From positions 33,415,769 to 33,479,768 of the forward strand of contig JAUJPP010000007.1 in the NCBI GenBank assembly GCA_030562195.1: a DNA stretch of 64,000 bases, given 5' to 3'. How positions within the stretch are numbered: the stretch's first letter is position 1; each line of letters opens with the position of its first letter. Of this stretch, positions 58,201 through 64,000 are shown in pieces. Source of the stretch: Nipponacmea schrenckii. Taxonomy: Eukaryota > Mollusca > Gastropoda > Lottiidae. The notes under the pieces are model-generated. The model worked only from the letters and a program-made list of their open reading frames with translations, was not told the origin of the DNA and made no database searches. A program made the translations under genes and the position numbers.

Positions 58201-61200
58201 TCATTCTTTGGTGTCCACTGAATCGAATATTCTTTTATTATATTATAGTAAAGATGATAACCTGTCACAATGTTATATTCATTCATTTTGATTTATTGTA
58301 TATTAAACTTTATACATCATTGTATATTTATTCAATGTAAACAAACATAATCTTAAGGGATCGAGGTAATGAAATATTTGAATATAAAATTGTGATTAAT
58401 TTAAATGAAAAGTCTCTCCATTTAGTATCAATTCATAAATCACATAAATATTGTCTTTAAAATATATATATGTATATTCAAATGTAAATATAATCAAAGA
58501 TCCTGGAAAAAAACCCTTCTTTTTTAGTGGCATGTGATTTATATTGCACCACTAGGCCCAGAACAGAATCCTGATTTAAAATAACATTTATATATAGTTA
58601 AACAAAGATTGTATGTAAAACCATAAACACGTATAGTCCAATTTAATTGCAAGTAGATATTGTACCTACATATTGTTTTATTATTATGTGTGTAAATTGT
58701 TTTGTCTGTTGTGAACAAACTTACTATTATAAAAAAAAGTAACAATGATATAATTCAAATACAATTTCTTTTTTTTTTTATCTAATTTAAGCAGTAATAG
58801 TATTCACAACAGACCATCGAAATTTAAGCCTTAGAAAATTAATTCAAATTAAATTACACTACCATAAAATATTAACATAATAAAAAAAAGATATTGCGGT
58901 TTTCGTGCAGTTCAAATAAATCTGAAGACTTTTTACATACATGTATATTCAAGGTCCAAATCAAACCCCTATCCCGCGAAAATTGCGATCCATAGACATT
59001 GATATATATATATTAAATATAAAATTTTTACTTTATTTTTGAATAATTAACTAATTGCCTCTATAGACAACTGAAAATGCAAAAATTTAGCGCTCGCGAA
59101 AAATATTGAGAAAATCTTTTTTTGAAAAACATTACCGTGATATATTTCAGTGAACGCGTTCTGAATATAACATTACGATATGGGTTATGTCACTTATTCC
59201 GTTCTTTTATAAATTAAATATTGTTTAAAATTACCTTGAGGTCTCCAGGGAGTATTTGAAGAATCCAAGGTAGATTTTCCTAATGTTTGTAAAGGATTTG
59301 GATGGTAACCTAAAATAGAAAAAGAAATATCCATTATCATGTCAAATACAATCAGAAAAAATAACCGGTCAAACACGAAATATTATTCTTGCAATGTCAT
59401 TTCACATGGATTTGGTCTTAAATTCTGAACTAATGTACGACAATTAGAAATGCATATTTCTTAATTTCACATACGTGAATACTATATAAAACTATATCTG
59501 AATTGAAAAGGTTTTGGATACGCATTTATATTTTCATTTTTAATTCCTGATTGATGTTTACTTGCATTGCAGTAATCATGTGTTTGTAAGTTTCGTATAG
59601 ATCCACACTTCATTATTCTTTTAGACAGTTCTAATATCAATATCAGTTATTGGCAAAGAGTCAATCTTAAAATCGTTAAGTGCGGTATCAAATCGTTTCT
59701 CGTCTTAATCCCTTAAAATAATAACACAGATCAATGCATTGAGCTCAATATCGGCAAACACTATCTGACCCTTAACATTATTGACACTTCGAGGGCCGGG
59801 GGCAAAAAAGTCTAGGTTACTAGCAAGGTCATTTTAATACATGTCACTATTAGAAATTAGGCTTCTATTTAGTTCATTCACAGCAGATAATTACCGCGCT
59901 GTGTTAAGATATGCACGTCAAGTCGTTCTTTGACGACAACGTGAAATCACAACTCCGATTTGCTTCTTTCGCATGAGCAATTTTACAGAATTAAATATAT
60001 TTTATAGGGGTGTAAACAGAACAGCATAATGTCCCTATTAAAGCCTCTCTTTACGATAGGCGCGTGCCACACACGTGACTGAACACTTTAAATGACACTA
60101 TTTGGGAGAAATTTACGAGGTTTTGACACATTGTGAAATGTACTATGAGACTTTTAATGGTCGTTAGGCTCTATGATACATATCGCTCACGTTAAAGTGG
60201 GTTTTGATTAACGAGATTTCGAAATAAAGAGAAATATGACATTTAGGAAGGGTTTTTATAATTGTTTTAAGTAAATGTATACTCGTTCACAGAAGATTAC
60301 TTGAAGCACTGCCACTCGTGAATTACCCTATCCATAAATCAAGCATAAAAGATACGACACCTTATTCTAAAAAAACAATTTGAAATCTCAGACCCCTTTC
60401 AATTTACTATTACATCCATAATATATTACTAGATCATACAGTGTGTCCAAATATTTCGTTAGATCTCAGCCGAATGACAAATTAATTGACTTAAACTAAT
60501 ATTACATTTTTTTTACGTCGCATACAATTAAAATTTATTGAGGTGTTTTCCTAATTATATTTGTCAATGAGTTTTTTTGTTTTTTTTGTACATTCATTTT
60601 TTAAGAATTTTTCTTCAAATATAATTTCAATAATTCTTGATACTCCTTTTGGAAATGACACAAGGTAATCTTTTTATACTGAAATTGTTAGACATCAAGT
60701 ATTTATTCAGCTCTTTATAATTTTTATTGTCTTTGTACAAGAATTTTAGTATATAGTATGTATTATAAATGTGATTGTATTATTTATGGTTATATATCAG
60801 CAGTGAAAATGGTTTGATTTAATTAATATAAACTGATAAAATTATATTTAAAAGTTCAGTTCAGTTTTAATGAGTAAAAAAGTATGTTGTCGAAATTTTC
60901 ATTTATTAATCCGCATTTAATTCCATTTCTTAAGAGTGGATTTATTTATTTATTGAAGTCTCACCAATTTTTTACTAAAATAAACGAATTTCCATACAAG
61001 TTAAAATAAATGGAGTAAAAAAAGCCATTCTAGTTAGAATAATGAGAGACTAAATTAATGTGCATAAGATATAACATTAAAAGCACTGTAAAAACAAATA
61101 AATACGAACATAATTTAAGGGAGGTAAAATATATATAAATATGCAAATTTACACAGGCGGAAGTATTTCGTATTTTCTAGAAGGTATTATAAAGATTCAT

Positions 61201-62554
61201 AAAAACACCGTCGTGGTCTTCGCATAGACTTCTACGACAAAGCGGATAATTGACATTTTTGCGGTATTTATTTTTCGCAGGTAGTTCTGTATATTTCAAG
61301 AAATGTAAATTAATATGTTTGTAAAATTTGATTTTATTCTAGCGTGACTTCAGACAAAACTATTTAACTATGTTTTGTTAGTGACCATGGTATTTAACAG
61401 ATCTACAATCTCAATTATGCCTAAATTGCTGTACATATATTGTTGAGTTAGAACAGTCATGTCAAGATTAAGCATAAGATTCTATTGATATTTTTATATA
61501 GTATTTTATATAATTCTTAGTTTTTCAAGAAAAATTTACCGAATATCTTCGTTTGACATATTATAAATATTCAAGTATGTCAAAGCAGTTTAACTTTGGT
61601 TAAATGAACTATTGGAATTTTGAAGTTATCTGTGATTCATTTTTGTAAATTATTGCCGAAACTCTTTCTTATTTATTATTTCATGTGATTCATACAATTC
61701 ATTTAAAATAAAATTTCTAAGCCTGACGACAAGAATGGTGCTATCGGTATTTTTCTCAAGGTAAATATACTGATTGCTGAAGGGACAATATATTGTCAAT
61801 TACACACCGCAATTTGAATATATATTTGTTTTCTAATGATTTCATATAATTTGTGTCGATTCTAACGTCATGATGTGGTAAAAAAAAACATTCTTTAATA
61901 TATCAACATCTTATTCGCGTCAAAATCGAAATACATTGAACAGAGAATACATGACTTACCTTGATTTGATGGGGAAGATTGAGGAGTCCACGCTGTTTTC
62001 CCATAAGATGGATCTGAAATAAAGTTTTAGAAAAATATAAAATCATCCCGAAGCACAGTTTACTCTAGAATAATTGTTTTGACAATTAATATGTTTGACA
62101 ACAACTTACAACAAAGATGAAAATATGAATTGTATTCAAAAATGACAATTTTCCTCCATGACATAGCTGTCAATGTTTCGTAGGAAAATGATAAGCTCTG
62201 TAATTTAAATCCAATTTAAATGAGTTGAAGAAGCCTCTAAGAAAACGAAATAGAGACAACGGAAGTTAGGCATTCTTAAAAACGGAAAACAATTTGAATT
62301 ACATCCTCAAGTAAATGTCAAAAGAAAATTCTTCTACTTAAAAATTAGCACTGAAGCAAAGTTTAATTCAAACTCTAAAGAAGTAGATTGTATCCTTGGA
62401 AACTCCGACGCGAGTATAAAAAAAGGTAGAATGTAGATTTCCTGAAGAAACGGAAACGTACCGGGAAACATCATATGTCCGGGGATACCAGTGAATGTAC
62501 AGGCCCGGTAGTAGTCTTGTTGTTTCAAACTCTGCATCCTGTATGGCGCCGGTA
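54732..62554 (-). CDS. ERG-like: ERG/FLI1-class ETS transcription factor, gene 2 (4 exons seen; 5' part uncertain)
   Basis: Joining 62554-62462, 62013-61960, 59309-59235 and 55264-54732 on the minus strand gives one open frame ending in TGA. It is the paralog of gene 1: same exon order, same phase 1 junctions, two linker exons of identical length (54 and 75 nt) and a nearly identical ETS domain. From the ATG at 62537-62535 the exons total 738 nt, i.e. a 245-residue protein of linker plus ETS plus a His/Ser/Tyr-rich tail (ending [11 protein letters not shown]). I found no PNT exon between 62555 and 64000; it may lie beyond the window or be absent. The 48-nt DPYQ exon was also not found. Class assignment is secure. 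Both genes are probably products of an inverted duplication. Confidence 0.93.
55265..59234 (-). other. ERG-like: Gene 2 intron lacking a visible DPYQ exon
   Basis: Searched on the minus strand for a short exon starting ATCC and encoding DPY(Q), with AG and GT boundaries; none was found. A 13-of-14-base match to gene 1 (TTTTGGACCCATGT, about 55675-55690 minus) lacks an upstream AG and the DPYQ codons. The intron is otherwise AT-rich. Confidence 0.6.
59235..59309 (-). CDS. ERG-like: Gene 2 linker exon (GYHPNPLQ...WRPQ)
   Basis: A 75-nt exon on the minus strand between CTATTTTAG and GTAATT. It reads [14 protein letters not shown] then [11 protein letters not shown]. Length, phase (1/1) and the G-Y start and PWR..Q end match gene 1 exon 8888-8962. 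Confidence 0.9.
59310..61959 (-). other. ERG-like: Gene 2 intron (2.65 kb), nothing recognised
   Basis: AT-rich non-coding sequence. A small GC-richer patch at 60050-60110 has GCGCGTGCCACACACGTGAC. No exon with both splice sites and phase 1/1 was seen. Confidence 0.5.
61960..62013 (-). CDS. ERG-like: Gene 2 linker exon ([18 protein letters not shown])
   Basis: A 54-nt minus-strand exon between ATTTCAG and GTAAGT, phase 1/1. It matches gene 1 exon 8609-8662 in length and position, with the conserved Trp and Pro/Ser-rich content. The intron between it and the next exon upstream is about 450 nt. Confidence 0.9.
62462..62554 (-). CDS. ERG-like: Gene 2 linker / alternative first coding exon (MQSLKQQD)
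   Basis: A 93-nt minus-strand exon with a usable acceptor (CATTTCTTATAG) and a GTACGT donor, phase 1/1. It encodes [30 protein letters not shown]. The paralog exon 8288-8371 reads [19 protein letters not shown]. The ATG at 62537-62535 has A at -3. The frame stays open upstream of the acceptor to about 62594 but contains no further ATG, so a transcript starting at the promoter near 62810 would initiate at this methionine. Confidence 0.85.
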
Positions 62555-62779
62555 CTATAAGAAATGAAACTTGTTTTAAAAGGCTTCTCTTCAATAAGTG
62601 CTTATGTATCTAGTAATTGTCCTACAACCTCGCTTCCGAAACAGTCACACTTTAATTTCCCCTCGGAACTGCTCGTTCTCCTTATAACCGGTTACAAGGC
62701 AACTTTCCTGGAAATTGGAAGGAAACCTTCAAGTCCTGATTTTAAATTCGGTTCCGCAATGATTTTGCTATAGGTTAAG

Positions 62780-62899
62780 GAAACTAGCCATTGATTTATC
62801 AAGAGAGATATTTATACGAAAGTCATGTTTAATCAAAAACCAATCACAGTAGCCAATCAAAGCCTCAATTACACGCTTGTCGACAGCCAATGGGCGGAG
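62780..62899 (-). promoter_or_regulatory. Candidate internal promoter of gene 2
   Basis: On the minus strand this stretch has, in order toward the gene, a GC box (GGGCGG on plus, 62892-62897), three CCAAT boxes (plus 62887-62891, 62853-62857, 62840-62844) and TATAAATA (62816-62809). A start about 30 nt below the TATA, near 62780, would give a leader of about 225 nt into the exon with the MQSLKQQD methionine. Motif order, orientation and shared CATTGGCTG with gene 1 argue for a real promoter; start-site data would be needed. Confidence 0.6.
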
Positions 62900-64000
62900 A
62901 CCGTGGTTCCATACATTCAAATGGCGTCTTTTACTGACAGCGTCGCTATAGTGACATAAAAACTAACACGTGCACATTTGTTTACATCACATGGAATTGA
63001 CAAGCGTAAAGTAAAAGCATGACAGATTCCTAACCGTTCATTAGACACAACACGAAATGTATTTTTCACAACGATATGTCTTTTGTTTTTGTTCTAGCGC
63101 TTCGCTCAGTTTAGGTTTCAAGGATGGAATTTTATTAAAATAATAGAATATAATATATTTTTTTGAAATTGTTGATTATTATTATCAGACAATGTCAGAA
63201 TAATGATTCACTATAAAACACTATAAAATATATTGCTAAATAGAACTATTGGTAGGTACCACGCCAAAGGTGTGCATGTACTCCAGAGGTCGCCCTAAAT
63301 GTTCAAAGACAGTCAAACAAAACCAAGTATAGGCCTATCTATATCAACTTTATACAATATTTTTAGTTTACAAAGGCATTAAATGTATTTTTGTGAAAAT
63401 TTACCTGTTTGTCTTTTGTAAATATATATATATTTATTTTGTAGACTATTTTGTAGTTATAAAACAAAACAGTGCATTTTGTCTCTATATCAAAAATTGT
63501 TTTTATATTTGATTGTACGTCAAAAGTAGAAGGTTTCTAAAATCTGATATAGAAATCTCTATTGTTAATTATTTCAAAAAAGAAATTAGATAGTACGGTT
63601 ATTGAGTTTCATGTAATCATTCATTTATCTTTTAATTAAACACACTATTATGAATCTGGAAAATACAAAAAAGGGGAATGAAAAAAGTTAATACACCAAT
63701 TTGATAAGGCTAATTTTAGATAATTATAATGTTCAGTAATAGAATGCCAATAAAGTTACAGGAAAACAAACCTACGTAACTACTTTACCAATTGGCCGTA
63801 ATTATAGTGAAGAAAAATATCCATTACTAAGGCGGGAAATATCACGGCCTTTATCATAATATTCTAATATTTCATTCCAAGTGAAGCTCTACACCTGTCA
63901 GTGATTACATCACACTATTAGAGAAATGGAGAAAATTAGTAATTTGGAAGAAATCAGCAGTAAATCAGTGTCGGTCAGTTTCTCGGGTTTCTCGAGGCCA
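62900..64000. other. Upstream of gene 2 promoter; no PNT exon seen
   Basis: No sequence on the minus strand resembles a PNT domain (W..HV..WL.WA) or the 108-nt linker exon of gene 1. The stretch 63380-64000 is AT-rich. The PNT exon of gene 2 may lie beyond position 64000. Confidence 0.5.

Noticed and set aside
63380..63420. Minus-strand ...YKRQT-GTAAAT, resembling the end of the gene 1 108-nt exon
   Set aside because: A stop lies just upstream in frame and the sequence is a TA microsatellite.

Overview
This is an AT-rich, intron-rich animal genomic window. The protein-coding content is parts of two closely related ETS transcription-factor genes of the ERG/FLI1 class. Their exons have the classic ERG architecture (pointed/PNT domain, linker exons all in phase 1, a short DPYQ exon, then one terminal exon carrying the ETS domain and C-terminus). 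The repeats suggest a lophotrochozoan, most likely a bivalve or other mollusc: a tRNA-type SINE, a Helentron-like element built on ~180-bp core repeats, TTAA MITEs, Tx1/L1-like and Jockey/CR1-like LINE pieces and a Penelope-like RT piece. The species assignment is inference.

Layout. Gene 1 (+ strand, 5665-15226, 5' end not identified) has seven recognisable coding exons: PNT (5665-5868), linkers (6245-6352, 8288-8371, 8609-8662, 8888-8962), DPYQ (13914-13961) and ETS plus C-terminus (14712-15226), then a ~1.2 kb 3' UTR with poly(A) signals at 16391-16409. Gene 2 (- strand, 62554-54732, 5' end possibly beyond the window) has exons at 62554-62462, 62013-61960, 59309-59235 and 55264-54732. The genes are convergent (tail to tail), separated by about 39 kb with no host gene that I can recognise. 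That spacer holds nearly all the repeats: a TIR element (17956-18644), a Penelope-like RT scrap, a long inverted repeat (19137-19836), a Helentron/HINE-like tandem-repeat element (30400-31987), a nested ~65-70-bp satellite with higher-order repeats (40733-42880), a TTAA MITE (45537-45987) and a decayed LINE interrupted by a palindromic element (49845-52165).

The most interesting biology is in the ETS pair. (i) Both paralogs share a linker exon containing an in-frame ATG (MQ[ST]LK[QR]QD). In each gene it lies just downstream of a plausible TATA/CCAAT promoter, so both may make a short isoform lacking the PNT domain. The exon sums from that ATG to the stop are exact multiples of three in both genes (254 and 245 residues). 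(ii) I could not find the 48-nt DPYQ exon in gene 2. Direct splicing of its neighbours stays in frame, so the exon may have been lost. (iii) All internal exons between PNT and ETS are phase 1/1 and could be skipped as cassettes.

I saw no rRNA, no intact tRNA, no CRISPR array and no bacterial-type operon structure. Most intronic and intergenic sequence shows nothing I can name.
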